A stretch of 64,000 bases of DNA from Sporodiniella umbellata (lineage: Eukaryota > Mucoromycota > Mucoromycetes > Mucorales > Rhizopodaceae), in contig JAIXMR010000038.1 of NCBI GenBank assembly GCA_025677835.1, positions 62,001-126,000 on the forward strand, read 5' to 3'. The notes beneath the pieces were generated by a model. The model made no database searches, was not told where the DNA came from, and saw nothing but the letters and a program-made list of their open reading frames with translations. Of this stretch, positions 11,537 to 24,087 are shown piece after piece (the stretch's first letter is position 1; each line of letters opens with the position of its first letter). Both the position numbers and the translations under genes were made by a program.

Positions 11537-12559
11537 ATGTCCTCTCCATCACTCAAAATAAAGCTTAGATTGTCTGGTCCTAAACAGCCGTCATCACAGG
11601 CTTCATCACCAGGGCTAATAGTAAGACCACCTACAAAAGAGGAAACGCCACCAATAGAAAGTCCTCGTAAAAGAGCCAAAGCAAGTGGTAATAGCCGTCA
11701 GAAAAGATCTAGAAATGTAGAAGGCGCATCTGGAAATGACACGTAAATACATTGAATAGTAAATTTGTAATTTTGGAAAAAAGGCTTCTAATAATTGAAA
11801 TACCTCAATACTATTTCAATTTTAGACCATTAACAGCTGATGACGATACAATAGATGAAGGTATATAGCCAGACGTCCAGTAAATTGAAGACTTCTATAC
11901 TAAAAGCTCACAATAAAAAGGCTCTACAAATCGAAAGGCAATAAGTGGAGTTGCAAATGTAAGCGCAACGATATCTAAAAAAGAGCTTTTAAAGCATATG
12001 GATGTCAAAGTGAGATCTTGGAACAGTAAGCCACTTATGTTTTATACCTTGGGTGGAGGCACTGTTGATGTCTCTAGCTGGCGCTCAGGTAAAGCCTATC
12101 AGATAGTAACAACTCAAAGCATTCTAAATAACTAGTTGTGCGTTAGACGAAAAAATGACACTGGGTGAACATACAACTGAACCTATCACAGCGGCCGAGA
12201 TTGACCAGCTCTTTTCATCTACAGCTGCCGAAAAAGATTATCGGCCTTTTCTTTGTACCCAGCCTGGATGTTCTAAGGCTTTTACTTCTTACGATCAACT
12301 TCAGACTCATGAAACCAATATGCACGGAACAAAGAGTCTAGTATGTGGCATTGATGGCTGTCATAAAAGCTTTGTGACGTCTGGTCAGTTAACAAAACAC
12401 AGAAAAATGGTTCATTTTCGTGCGGCGCGAAAAGTAAAAACAACAGCAACGGCAGCTGAGGCAACAGAAAGAGATGCAAAATCTAAAGAGGATGAAGATG
12501 AAGAAGACAATATATCTACTCAAACAGCAAGAATTACAGATGATACTTCAGATATGTAG
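11537..12559 (+). CDS. C2H2 zinc-finger protein, probable chromatin (INO80-type) subunit
   Basis: Four exons: 11537-11742, 11826-11860 (35 nt), 11921-12088 and 12147-12559 (273 aa). The N-terminus has an alternating hydrophobic/basic motif, SLKIKLRLSG, followed by a Ser/Pro/Lys-rich nuclear-localisation-like segment (SPRKRAKAS...RQKRSR). A conserved-looking middle part (LKHMDVKVRSW ... FYTLGGGTVDVSSWRSG) precedes two C2H2 fingers near residues 165-220 (CTQPGCSKAF and CGIDGCHKSF, each closed by a His pair). The C-terminus is acidic (EDEDEEDN). The combination resembles C2H2 subunits reported in fungal INO80 complexes (Iec1-like), but this assignment is inference; a sequence-specific transcription factor is the alternative. 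The third intron acceptor (CGTTAG) was chosen because it is the only one that keeps frame. Confidence 0.75.
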
Positions 12560-13414
12560 CTTAAAAAGAGCAGTATGGGGACGTCTTGTCTTGTTTATGT
12601 ATTTAAACATTAAAGATATGCTCTGTGTAGGCTTATTGAACTTAAGCTCAGTAGTTGCATCTTTAAAAACGACCGCCAAGTTTTTCTTTTGTGAACATGT
12701 TAAACTAGAGGAATATCTTGTTTGTGATTTTGTTTTCTTTCCGACAAACAGGATGAGGCCCCAAAATATTTCTAATAGAGTAAAAATCAAGACAGACCTT
12801 TCGTCATGTGTTTCAAGTGACTTTTTGCTTATTTCAAATCGCCAAACACGATGAAAGCTTTGCTATTGTCTGTATTAATAGAAAAAACTTCGTTTTATAT
12901 CGATTGTTTATCATGTATTGTATAAATGGCTATATTTTGATAGCGATTTTTGAGGCTTTAAGTATATAAGACTTACATCATCTCAATATGAGAATCTTTG
13001 CTTGCTGATCAGTTTACACAAAAAGAGCATTTGATTGCCTGGCTAGCCAGATCTTCCTACAGTTATCTTCATAACTCAAATGCTGTTTGCATTCACTAGC
13101 CAGATCAAAGTCCGCTGTTGGTTTTTATATAAACTGGTTCCTTGTTTTGACTTCTTGGATAATGCCTTGGGTCCTTTTTTAGTTTTACTCTAACAGAAAA
13201 AAGACTATTTTTTTTTTATTTTTTTTCAAATATAAAGAAAAACACTTAATCATAGCTGTCAAAGCTCTTTTTATGCTTCAAGAAAATTTATTGTTTGACT
13301 AGACACAAAAGTCACAATCAAAAATTAAAAGTGATATAGAATACTCTAGTAAGGCAACTTACTCTTTTGCTCTTCTCTTCTCCCCCTCACAAAAAAAGGC
13401 CCTTTTTTTTCAGG
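12560..13414. other. Intergenic, upstream of MED12
   Basis: 855 bp without a supportable gene. Open frames here are shadows or AT-rich chance frames. A T-rich tract at 13206-13228 and a pyrimidine-rich run (TCTTCTCTTCTCCCCC, about 13371-13387) lie just upstream of the MED12 start and look like a fungal promoter/leader. Confidence 0.5.
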
Positions 13415-16400
13415 ATGGCGGGTAGACATCAATGTAATTAAGCCGATTTGGAAAGCTGAAAAAAACCTAATCTCAATTTTTCCATTCCTTTTTTAAATAA
13501 GCAGCTCAATACGCACGTTATACCAATCAACCTTACGCAAACGTAACAGGCAACAGCAATAACCTCAATATTCCTTTTCCTCCACCTCAAAACAGCAGCA
13601 CACCTTATTCTAGTCAACAATACGGCAACAGTCCCTCCATGCCTTCACCTTACTCAACTTCATCCTCGCCAGGTTATCATTCTCCTAATGTCCACAAAGC
13701 AAGTATACCACTAAAAAAATATACTCTTCAGCCCCCACCACGGAAGCCTCTCTTAAGCAGAACACTGCCTGTACTTGGCTATCCAGATTTATTTCCACAG
13801 CGCCCTGGACAAGAAGAAGACATCTTAAGCGAATCGAACATGCGCCAAGGCTTTATTGACAGACCTATATCTGTAAGTTTCTTTGAAAGCAAACTTAAGC
13901 AGTATACTTTCTCTATTCCTTGAATTAACAAAAGCCGAATTATAATAGAACGAGACTAGTTCAGCACACGACATTGTATTTGGAAAATTACAAGAAGATC
14001 AACGTGCATTAAGCGATCTAAGTGATTTTGTTGTTGATGTTTTACATCGGCAAAATAGGGCTAGCTATATTTCGGGGTAATTTTTGTAAAAAAAAAAAAA
14101 GTGAAAGGGCTAGGATGAAAACGAGAAAAGTGTGTGTACTAAAGTTGATGGTAGACCTTCTTCCTTCAAGCCTCCAGTAAGAACAACTTTAATTGATGCT
14201 AAACGAGAGCAGTGGATGCACGAGCTGGCTTCAGGCGTTGTTCCACTTAGAAAACTAGCAAGAAATGTTCCTCACGGATTTAAAGGGGAGAAGCTATTAG
14301 AAACTCTAGCCACAAAGCAAGTACCTTTTTTAAGAGCAACTTGGTATATAAAGATTGTAGGACTTTCAGAAATGGTAAGTATTAGTATATACATACAAGT
14401 TTATATATACTTATAACGCTTAACACTCATATTGTCTTTTTTTTTTTTTTGTCGCTCGCTTTTTAGAGTCAACGAAATGCCAGTAACGCAGCGGCGTCTA
14501 TGGGACCTCAGTCAATACAGTGGACAATGACAGTCACTGGCCACTTGAAAAAGCAATTGAACGATCTTGTGCCTTCTCCTCATGGGAGCACAAACAATGC
14601 AGCCAGTCCGCATGCAGGGGCGACACCCAATCGTGGATACAAAGGCTACAATCATCATGAAAACGCTGGAAAACCGTGGCTGACGTTAAGTAGCAGAACA
14701 AAGTTTGAACAAAGATGGTCATACAGTATCCAATTGGCACGCTGGCAGTATCATGAGGGATTAATAGATCAAAGAACTTTTTTGAAATGGTCTTTGGATA
14801 CACTTGCTGCTAGCGCATCCTTTGAGCTTATGTGGGTTGTTCTAACAGGGCTGATTCAAGACTATGTGGATGAATACAAACGGAATAGAACTCTTACGAA
14901 AATACTGATCGAGACTCTTATTAAATACTATGGGGCAGTAAGTATTTTCCAACTGAATATAAATCTAAACAGTCTTAGTTATCGCAGTATGCAACCCAAA
15001 TGAATTTGGATGAAATAGAAAAAAAAGTACATCACGGATTGAAAAGAGATATTGAAACCATGCTACAGGTACATATATATATATATACTTACCTATCTAT
15101 GTTTGTATGTGTAATAGATTAAGGATTTCTTAGTCTTTGTTTCTTTCGACTCCGGATATGTTTGTGATACCAAAATTGTATCAACAAAACCACCAACTTC
15201 TTAGTGCCATTATTCAAGATGAGTCTACACAGAAAAATTCAAACGATTCATCTGATATGAGGGAAGTGATGAGTGAATACTGGACTATGATCAAAGCGCG
15301 TAATGAGTTGTTCTGTGGAAGTATAAGTGAAGTACCTTCTTTACAGAAAACACAGCAAATACATGAAAACAGTGGGGACGAGGAACAAATAGTGAATATT
15401 TTGGACGAAATTGGCAAAAACGTTGACAGTGTAGCAGGATTACTGATTAGTGATGAAACTTGGGTTGACGCTCACGGACATTCTTCTCGGTGGGCTTGTA
15501 AAATGATATTTGGCAGCGCCCAGCTAGAGCTAGAGAAAATTGTAAAAATAATCTATTCTCTATGTCGGTGGGCTGTAAACGAGTCTAGATATGGAGATTG
15601 GAAGACCTATCTTGTAGCCTCTATACTGTCTTCATGGATAGAAGAAAATAACTCTTTGGAAAACAAAAGGCTACTGCAAGAATCGCTTATTAGGTTTTTA
15701 GATGAGGAGACCAACAGAGAGGACACAAACTTATCTAACGGCCTATCAGAGAGTGAAGAAGGTACTTTTTTTTTTGGCTGTTATTAATTAAAATACTAAT
15801 TCACTTAAAGGATGCAATATGAGAAAGACAAACAATCGTGTGGTTTATTTGTTTGATGTTTTGATTCGCTCCAGCTTGTTTTCATACCAAAAGTATTTAT
15901 TGCGCTTAATTGCTCGTGGCGATTTGGAGCCCAAGCGCCGACATGAACACACTACTCAGTTTTATTATTTAGCTTCGTTTCCGTTGCTCACCCCTACACC
16001 GACTTACCTCATTAATCAAAGACGTATTGCCCTGTACGGGGCTTCGAGTAATAATAATAAGGAGGTAGAGATTGAAGCTTTAAACAATTTGAAGCATCTC
16101 TCAAGACTAGCTGTAATGGGGTTTGATCACCACGATACAGATTGTTTATTTGGAGCTGAAGCACAGGACATGATGCAACCAGTGCCTACGGACTCGTTTG
16201 AATCTTATAATTTGGCATTTTCTCAGGAGCTAAAGCATAGACTAACTAATGCGATGGAGTCTACAACCAGATTTTCAATACTTGAATTCACAGGTAACTG
16301 GCTATTAAGTGAGGTCAAAAAATTTGTAGTAAAAAGTATTCAGTAAGTACCACATGTGTAAATCCAAATACTCACATACATGAGCATAGGATTGGTGAAG

Positions 16401-19400
16401 ACAACTGGAGAGTGATGACGTCCCCGGGTTCTTGCCTATTGAACATGCGTCAACTGATAACAATTGTACAGATTATGGAACATGCCAAAGATTATCTAAG
16501 CATTATTGAGACGGCCATTTGGGTTATTCAAAAAACAAACGATATATCGCTGCATCCGTACATCGTCGACATTTTTAGAAAATACTCATGCTACTGGAAA
16601 CTAACGAATAACTGTACTCGTATTGTTCAAGCTGTATGGATGAAGGTAAAAAAAAAAAAAAAGTAATAGTGATACAACAAGAAATTTAAAACAATTTGAG
16701 TAAAGCATGTAGCGCTTTCTTCTCGTGGAGAAAGGGATAGAAATATAATGATGTATCTTATACAGCTTATTCAAGAAGGTCATCAAGTGGACGGTATGAT
16801 ACGAACACAGCTTCAACAAGATTTGCAGATCAAATCTAAGACCCGTAATCGTTACACAAACAACCTATCTGTCAAAAATGAGTTACTACAGTTAGCTAAA
16901 GAGCCATATTCTATCCAAGCTATCTCTGAGCTACTTTCTATACCTTCACAAAATGCAGCCGGCTGGATCGGCGTGATTCTAGAAACTTCGGGAGAAGTGT
17001 TGCGTACCATTGGCAAAGAAAAGCATATCGATGAAGAGATTAAGAGCTATAGACATGGAAGGTTTCTATCACCAGTACTCTACGAGTTTCATAAATTACT
17101 ACGTGCTCTTGCTTCAGTTATAAAACAAGTAGCAAACGCAACACTTTTAACTGGACAAGCGGATACGACAGTGATTTACTGGCTATGGAACAGTGAGGTG
17201 GTTCAAGAAGATATGTATCAAGAGAATTCGTGGGTGCCATTGTTTGTTATTGTTCTAGTTACCAATCGTATTATCGCTCTTGACACGCTTATAAAGGACT
17301 TTGCTATACCTTGGTTTCAGCGCATAGGACAGGAGGGACAGCGGCAATATGCGGAGGATGTTAAACTAAATGTGTTTTGTCAAAACCTGATTGTTCTTAT
17401 TCGCCTTTTGGTTATTCAAAATGACAACGAGCCTAAATCTGAAGAGGCGCCTCTGTCTTGGCAGCTTCGGAACGAAGAATTTTTCCAGCTTGAAGTACAA
17501 CGACAAACATACCTTGCCAGTAGCCTAGACAGAATTGATCCTCTTTTTGGTCTTATGGAGCGAATGATTCAAATAGCCACAAACCTGCCGTTGAGCTCCT
17601 CTCTTCTCCAAGACTTGGTAATGCTTCGAGCTGATTTGTTACAGATCCCATGGTTTAGACAGGCATGTTTGAGAGATCTCAATGGTGTTTATCAGAGGTT
17701 TGCTTCTCGTGAAGCAGAAGCAGCATCAGAAAAGCGACTTAAGAAAAGAATGCTGAGCATTGTAGAGGAGTTGATAGGAGGAAATCTTGTATCTCAAAAT
17801 AATGTTCAAGAAAACCCACCAAAGTTTATAGATAAGCTCCACAAAGTTTTCTTAAATGTCAGTCAATGGAACGAAGCCCAATGTCGCGTACAGATGAACC
17901 TGTTACTAGATAACATATCTCTATACGATGTGAACAGCCAGAACCCTAATAATCCGCACATATTGGGAGATGACCTCTCTCTGGATATTACCTCAGAAAT
18001 ATCCACATCGCCTCCTAATGAAGATCTTCAATCATTTGTATCTTTTTTCTACGATATTGTGCTGGCTGATGGGAAAGAAACTCTGGAGCATGTTGCTACA
18101 CAGCGTCGCTTTCAGTTTTTTAAAAACTTAATCCACGAATTACGAGAATCAGTTCTATCTGAGCTCCTGTCTCATGCAGTGCGTCTTCTTGAAGGTGACG
18201 AGGGACAAGCATTTCCCGATAATGTTCTTTTAATGCAACTAGAAGGATCTAGCTTCAGATCTGATAGTTTTACTTATCGAAGCCAAGCATTCTTGAGTAT
18301 GACTCAACACATGTTGGCCGAAAATATTTGGTCAAATGACAAAAAAATTGATCTCGTAAAAACTATGTTTCGACAGATTCTTATGTTTAGAAATAGCCTA
18401 CCTGTTTACAAAGTTATGCAGTATGCTAATGCTTGTTTCACAGAAGCGTCCACTGTTCTAAAATCTAACAAAAATAACACAGTAAGTACATCGAACGACT
18501 TTCACCATCAAATACATTCTCACTATATTTGAAAACCCCTATTTGTATGTATTTAGGACATGGCTATTTCTATGCTTTTAACAGGAGAATACTCAGAGAG
18601 CATACCGATGGAAGCTGTCTACGATAAAAAAGTGACCCTTGAAGATCTACGAACAAGGTAATTTTTGTTTTTTTAGAAAAGAAAAGTAACTGAGTTTTTA
18701 TAGTTTACTACTGAGACTAAGGCTTATAGTACCATTTATGCCTTTGATTTGGGAGCATCCTAAGGAAGACGAATGCGATATACTAGATTGGATTCGTACT
18801 CTTGTGCTTCTTTTGACCGTAAGTAAAAACACCGTGACACTAAGTTTAATATTCTTTTACAGAGCCCTTTAGTTCATGGTGACGGTAGTCAAGAACGCTT
18901 TTTTGAATTTATGCTCGACTTTGTATCCATATTGATTGACGGTAAATTAGATATAAAAAAAACGAAAATAGACCTATCTTACAAACCATTCTGCAGAGGT
19001 TCCAAAAGAACTAAAAAAATCAAGTTTGCAGCTACTCAACGTAAGGATTTTTTTTGGTTGTAGCGGTTTCCAAACAATTTACTGATTGTTTTTGCTAGTC
19101 TATGCATCACGAGCTGAGCTCTGTTCCTGGGATGTTTCAGGGTCGCGTAAAGCGTGTAATGCCTTTTATCTCCCATAACATATACTTAAACAGCACGCAC
19201 CTAGCATCTTCTATACTGGGACTAGCTTCTAGCAGTGATCCACATCAACAACAGCAACATTTGGAGACATGTTTAGAGCAAAGCAAACCTTGGGAATGGT
19301 TAGAGGACTATGTAAATGAAACTCCGCACGACAACGACGCCCCTATCAGCCTGGTGAATTTTAATGCTCTTAAACCGAAATCTGTAGATAGTACATACAT

Positions 19401-19443
19401 AAAATGGTTCAAGTACGGCTTTGATTCTCAAACAAAAGACTAA
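13415..19443 (+). CDS. SRB8: Mediator complex subunit 12 (Srb8)
   Basis: Fifteen exons: 13415-13421, 13505-13872, 13949-14076, 14131-14374, 14467-14937, 14988-15068, 15134-15761, 15811-16342, 16390-16645, 16766-18481, 18557-18657, 18704-18818, 18863-18941, 18997-19040 and 19099-19443 (1704 aa). MED12 belongs to the CDK8 kinase module of Mediator and activates CDK8/cyclin C. The N-terminal Med12 domain is clear: GYPDLFPQRPGQEEDIL, then NMRQGFIDRP near residue 110, as in metazoan and yeast MED12. A long helical body follows, with WTMTVTGHLKKQLND, RTKFEQRWSYSI and STPDMFVIPKLY. Residues before the Med12 domain are Asn/Gln/Ser/Pro-rich. Exon 1 is only 7 nt (M-A plus one base); an upstream start is possible. 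The exon 4 and exon 10 acceptors were chosen on phase alone. Confidence 0.93.
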
Positions 19444-19661
19444 GCTCCTTGATCAATAAAATCATACACATCCTCATACCATTACATTCATTTTTTTATT
19501 TTTGTGACTTTTATTTCTTTTCATGCATATATACGCTAGTTTAAAAAGGTAAATAACATGCCCTTTGAGATTTACTGTAGACAAGAATTGCAAAAATGGC
19601 TACAACCTAAGTTGCTGTTTTCGTTTGGTTTTATACAAGGTTTTTTTTTTTTTTTCGAAGA

Positions 19662-21446
19662 CTACTTGCGCTCCAAGTCGTGAGGAGAAAAATGAGAGTG
19701 GCCTTGGTTTGTTGGTTCGACTGACTCATCTATACGTGTTGTAGTTCGCGTTGGAGGAGGAAGACTGGGAATAATAAGTGAGGAGAGAGAAGATGTTCTC
19801 TTACCCGCTTTTTTCACTTCTTTGGAGGGTGGCCCGTTTCTGGAAGAAGCTTTCTCGTTGTGGACTGTAGAACCAATGGGCTCCAAAGGCAAAACATGAG
19901 TATTATGTCGGTATCGCATGTCCTCGTCATATGCTTTGGGTTGCTGAAGAGATGGAAGGGGCTGAGTAAGATATTCATGTGGTAAAACATCCTCAGCAGG
20001 TGCGAGTAAATTATACTCATCGTCGCTTAGACGCCGTTCTTTTCTAAGTTTGATTCGCTTTTTTGCAAGCACAACCGTATCTCCACCACAGTTGAATACG
20101 TTTTTAATGAACTGAGGAATATAAGCCAGAAAGCCATCCAAAAGAGCCTCAAAATATCCATGATCAGCCTCTTGTATTTGATATTCTTTGTTGTCTAAGC
20201 CAAAGTAAACTTGCATTAAGATGGCTACAACAGCCATCGTAGTGCATATAATCAGTACATAGTACCCGTTCTTAATTGCTTCAGCAGTCCAGTAAGTACC
20301 TCCAGGAGATCCCGGAGGTCGATCATGAATAATGCTAAAGTAGCTGAGAACTGCCAAAAGTAAATCGCCAAAGTAAAAAATAACCATGATTGGCCCTTTA
20401 ACACACCAAAACATTCCATGCGCTTGAATCTTGCCATCCTTCCACTCGCGGTCATATACAGACAAATAGGTAAATAGAGCCATCAGTATAATTGAAAGAG
20501 AGATGAATTGAATAATAAACAAATATACGTAAGCACCTTGAGGGCTGAACTGTCCATCGCAATAAACTCCTTTAATTTGAGTGATAATCGATACAAAAGC
20601 AGATATGATGTTCCTGTTGTCCGTGTCAAAGCAAGGTTAGCTTTGCTATCAAACTGGACTGGAAAAAAAAATTTTCTTCACACCCTTCTTTTTTTTTTAC
20701 ATGAAGGTGAATATTTTTACCAAATTGGAAACTGAAGAACCAGAATATCAACTATCACTCGGAAATGCAGACCCCATTTTGACTGGCTAATAATGGGTTA
20801 AGATTCAGGTTTGTATGTCCAAAGAGAAATAAACTTGAAATAGTTACAGTTTAAAATTATACAGTCCAAACACTTTTGTGGAAATCTCCTCTTTTACTCC
20901 AACGTTTTTATCACGATAGGGCTGCAAGTATGCTTGTAGGCACATATAGAGGTTATATACTGCAAAAGATTCGAAGAGTCTGGCGAAAAACAAGATGACG
21001 GTTTCATAATCGTATTTTAGATACGATAGCCAAGCCAAGATTGCATAGGCAGCTGGATATGCTACAACTCTTACTTTATGCTTTTGAATTTCAGGCGTGC
21101 AATAATGATGAAGGTGCTCGTTGATTGTATGCGATGCAATTGTGACTGTGGCGAGCACTAAGAAGCCCGATATCAACCATCCCCAGACATGGTAGTTGCT
21201 GCTAAAAACATGAAAGTAACAATAATAACAGTAAAAACGATAATAGAAAGGAGCATTTAGAAAAATTCCATTTTATGAACAAAAATATACTGTATACTTT
21301 GGATCTAATATTAGTTGTTTCAAATCAAATTCTGGGTTACTATTTATTCGCATACAAGAATAAGTAAACTACAAAAGATAAGGAGATGAGACTTACAACC
21401 CACTTTCACCCAAACCACCTGCCGTTGGACACTGCTTCAAAGACAT
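19662..21446 (-). CDS. TMEM184 / organic solute transporter alpha (Ost-alpha) family membrane protein
   Basis: Four exons on the minus strand: 21397-21446, 20848-21201, 20721-20786 and 19662-20613 (473 aa). It is a seven-TM protein of the DUF300/Ost-alpha family, which includes animal TMEM184 and SLC51A; fungal members are vacuolar or plasma-membrane proteins of poorly known substrate. Signatures are YHVWGWLISGFLVLATV, INEHLHHY, PAAYAILAWLSY, FFARLFESFAVYNLY, then GVYCDGQFSPQGAYVY and further helices to about residue 325. The last 150 residues are a hydrophilic, Ser/Pro-rich cytosolic tail (PSKEVKKAGKRTSSLS, then SLIIPSLPPPTRTTTR). The 66-nt third exon restores the helix LVLQFPIWNIISAF. The gene is convergent with MED12, with 218 bp between the stops. 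Confidence 0.9.
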
Positions 21447-23577
21447 TTACAAAAAAAAAAAAAAAAATAGACTTTGAAGGCAGAAAAATAAACAAAAAAG
21501 AGCTATCTAGGAGGAAGAAAAGAAGAGAAAAAAAAGTGAGAAAGGAACCTTAAAAACTGAGAATTTAAACATAGGTGTAACATTGCACAAGTAATTAAAT
21601 TGAGGCTTTAGCAATAAACCTTTCTGTAAGTGTAAAAAAGCCATCCTTGCCAAGATAAAATAGTATAAGTCTATAACTTTAAAGCTAACTTTCGACAAGT
21701 ATATCATTTAAAAGCAGCTATGTAACAAAACGCCTGGACCTAAGAAGGACTTTACTATCATACTTATAGAGAGAAGCAAAAAAAAAAAAAAAAAAAAAAA
21801 AACAAAGCCTTTTTTTCTAATTTGTGATAGTATCTACAAAATATTGCAAGTCTTTTTTTAGATTTGATAACATAGTTTTTAAAAATCAGAGCATCTTCTG
21901 GTTATATAGCGCAAGTTTTGTAAAAGAGCTAAGGTATACAACCTTTAAAATAAAGGCGTTTGAAGACTGCTTAGGTACAAAAGTCTGCTAGTAAGTAAAA
22001 CGGTAATTATATTTTCCATACTCATTTTTTAATAAGCAAAATAATTCATCACATAAAGCTACAAAACAATTAGATAGCAGAAAAGTATTGATTTGACCGT
22101 TTCTATTATCTCGACAAAATAAAAAATGTATATGGTTTGAAACGATTTACTGTTTTAGCTTAATAACACTTAGAAAACAATTCAAAAAAGCATTCCTGAC
22201 TAAAGTTTTAGTCTATACTAAACATGTTCATTGGTACTTCTTCTAGACAAAGACTTTAACAGTATTTAGTGTAAATGAATTGTAAGTGTGTATAAACTGA
22301 CGAAACAATGGATACGAAAATGGCAGTAGAGAGGATATCAGCTTCTTTCAAAATTAATGAGCTTTGCTTTACTGGCAGCTATAGTTTTTCTTTTCACCTT
22401 TTTTTTAAAAAAAAACGCAGATATTCTATAGTACCACCCCCTTTTTTAAGCTTTTTTATAGTACAAAATAAAAAAAATAGAAAAGAATGATCGTCACTTT
22501 ATAGAGTTGAGCTTTATTTAAAAGAAAACTGCAGAGCCTCTTTGACCCACAACTGCTTGCTTGTTCGTTGATGGAGCTTCTTTATATATGTGTACCTTGC
22601 CCTCCTTTATTTCTGGGGGTAAAGCATTTGATTTTTTGTCCAATTAGAAAAATAGACCAACAAGACAATCAATAGATCAGATAAAATCGAAATAAACATG
22701 GACTTAATTTTTATAAGCAGAGGGTAGCGCATATATCTAATATATACAAATTGTAATGCACGATCAAGCAGGAACAAAAAAATTATATAAAGCTATACGT
22801 AAGAGAAATATAAGTAAGGCAAAAACAAAGAAGAGAAAAGAAAAAAAAAGGAATAGTAGGGCGAACGTTGATAATTTCGTGTGTTGATAGTTGCCAAACC
22901 AAAAACCAAATACAATAAATAAATTAGACACTGACAATAAAGTTTGAAGTTAACCTGTTGACAAAACAACTAGTGTTCTTCTCAATTCTAAACAAAAAAG
23001 GCAATAAAAAATAAATGAACAAAGACACAAAATATAATATACACTTGTTTTTTTTTATAAAAAAAAAAGCTATATAGACTCACAATGTAGAGGGATGCCC
23101 CAATTTTGGCTCATTCCAAAGGCACCAAATAAAGAAATGGTTCATACTTAATTAACTTGTTTCATCAAATCGAATTTATATATATATATATGTATATATA
23201 TATATAAACATATATACGTGTGCCTGTATAGATTATATATGTAAGCCAAAGACAGACCGGCAATATACAGTCTGTTATCACTACTGGGAAAAGCGAACAT
23301 ATAAGAGATCTTATAGCTGTATCACTATTTAGCACATAGGCGTTTGGACACAAAAAAGAGGAATAAAAAAATCACTGACAGATGTCTAATCTTTACAGAG
23401 CAATACCCAATCTTTGGATAATATACAGCTACCCCTTATCTGAAACACACAGACCTGGTGTCTGCACGTCCTTATGCTTATAACATAAATAGAAATAAAT
23501 TCTTTTATCTTTCTTTTTTTACATTTTTTTTCATCTATTCTCTCTTTCTCCCTCTTTAACTTAATATTCATTCATTC
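21447..23577. other. Intergenic, 2.1 kb, A/T tracts and TA repeats
   Basis: No gene supported. It holds A tracts near 21780-21803 and 22852, a TA-dinucleotide block (23176-23217), and, just before the TEA gene, an 80-bp pyrimidine-rich leader (about 23500-23570). The unusual length for this gene-dense window suggests a long regulatory region for the TEA-domain factor, but no specific sites could be assigned. Confidence 0.5.
23176..23217. repeat. (TA)n simple repeat
   Basis: About 42 bp of almost pure TA/TG dinucleotides (TATATATATATGTATATATATATATAAACATATATA pattern read in short pieces). It is a simple-sequence repeat likely to vary in length between strains. Confidence 0.85.
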
Positions 23578-24053
23578 ATGTTGGCCTGTGCACAAGACAT
23601 ACTATTTGCCTCCGACGCTAATCAAAACACGATCGATACCTCATTCCTGGAAAATCAGCAAAAGGAGAGTAAAAGACCTAAGATGAAGCATAGCAGTACC
23701 ATGCAACATTTACAACATATAAAACACGAACAAGCATCTAACAAACACAAGGAAGAGGTTGGTTTTTGGTTACACATCTTAATTTAAACTTTTTCCATTC
23801 TTTTTTTTTTTTCAAAAGCAACAGGTTTGGCCTCAAGATGTAGAAGCTGCTTTTATTGAAGCATTAGAAACTATTCCTAAACTGGGCAGAAGAAAGATTC
23901 TAGTGAATGGAAAACCATGTGGTAGAAATGAATTGATATCAGACTTCATATTTAGGAAAACGCAAAAGATACGTACAAGAAAACAAGTGTCTTCGCATAT
24001 CCAGGTGCTAAAAAATACTCGTAAAAACGATCCTCACTGTAGGTGTTTTTTTT

Positions 24054-24087
<34 letters not shown>

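Noticed and set aside
12474..12854. 126-codon frame overlapping the end of the C2H2 gene
   Set aside because: It overlaps the real zinc-finger exon in another frame and the rest is low-complexity.
14077..14130. MED12 exon 4 starting at the GGCTAG|GATG acceptor
   Set aside because: Out of phase with exon 3; the GAAAAG acceptor ending at 14130 is the in-frame choice.
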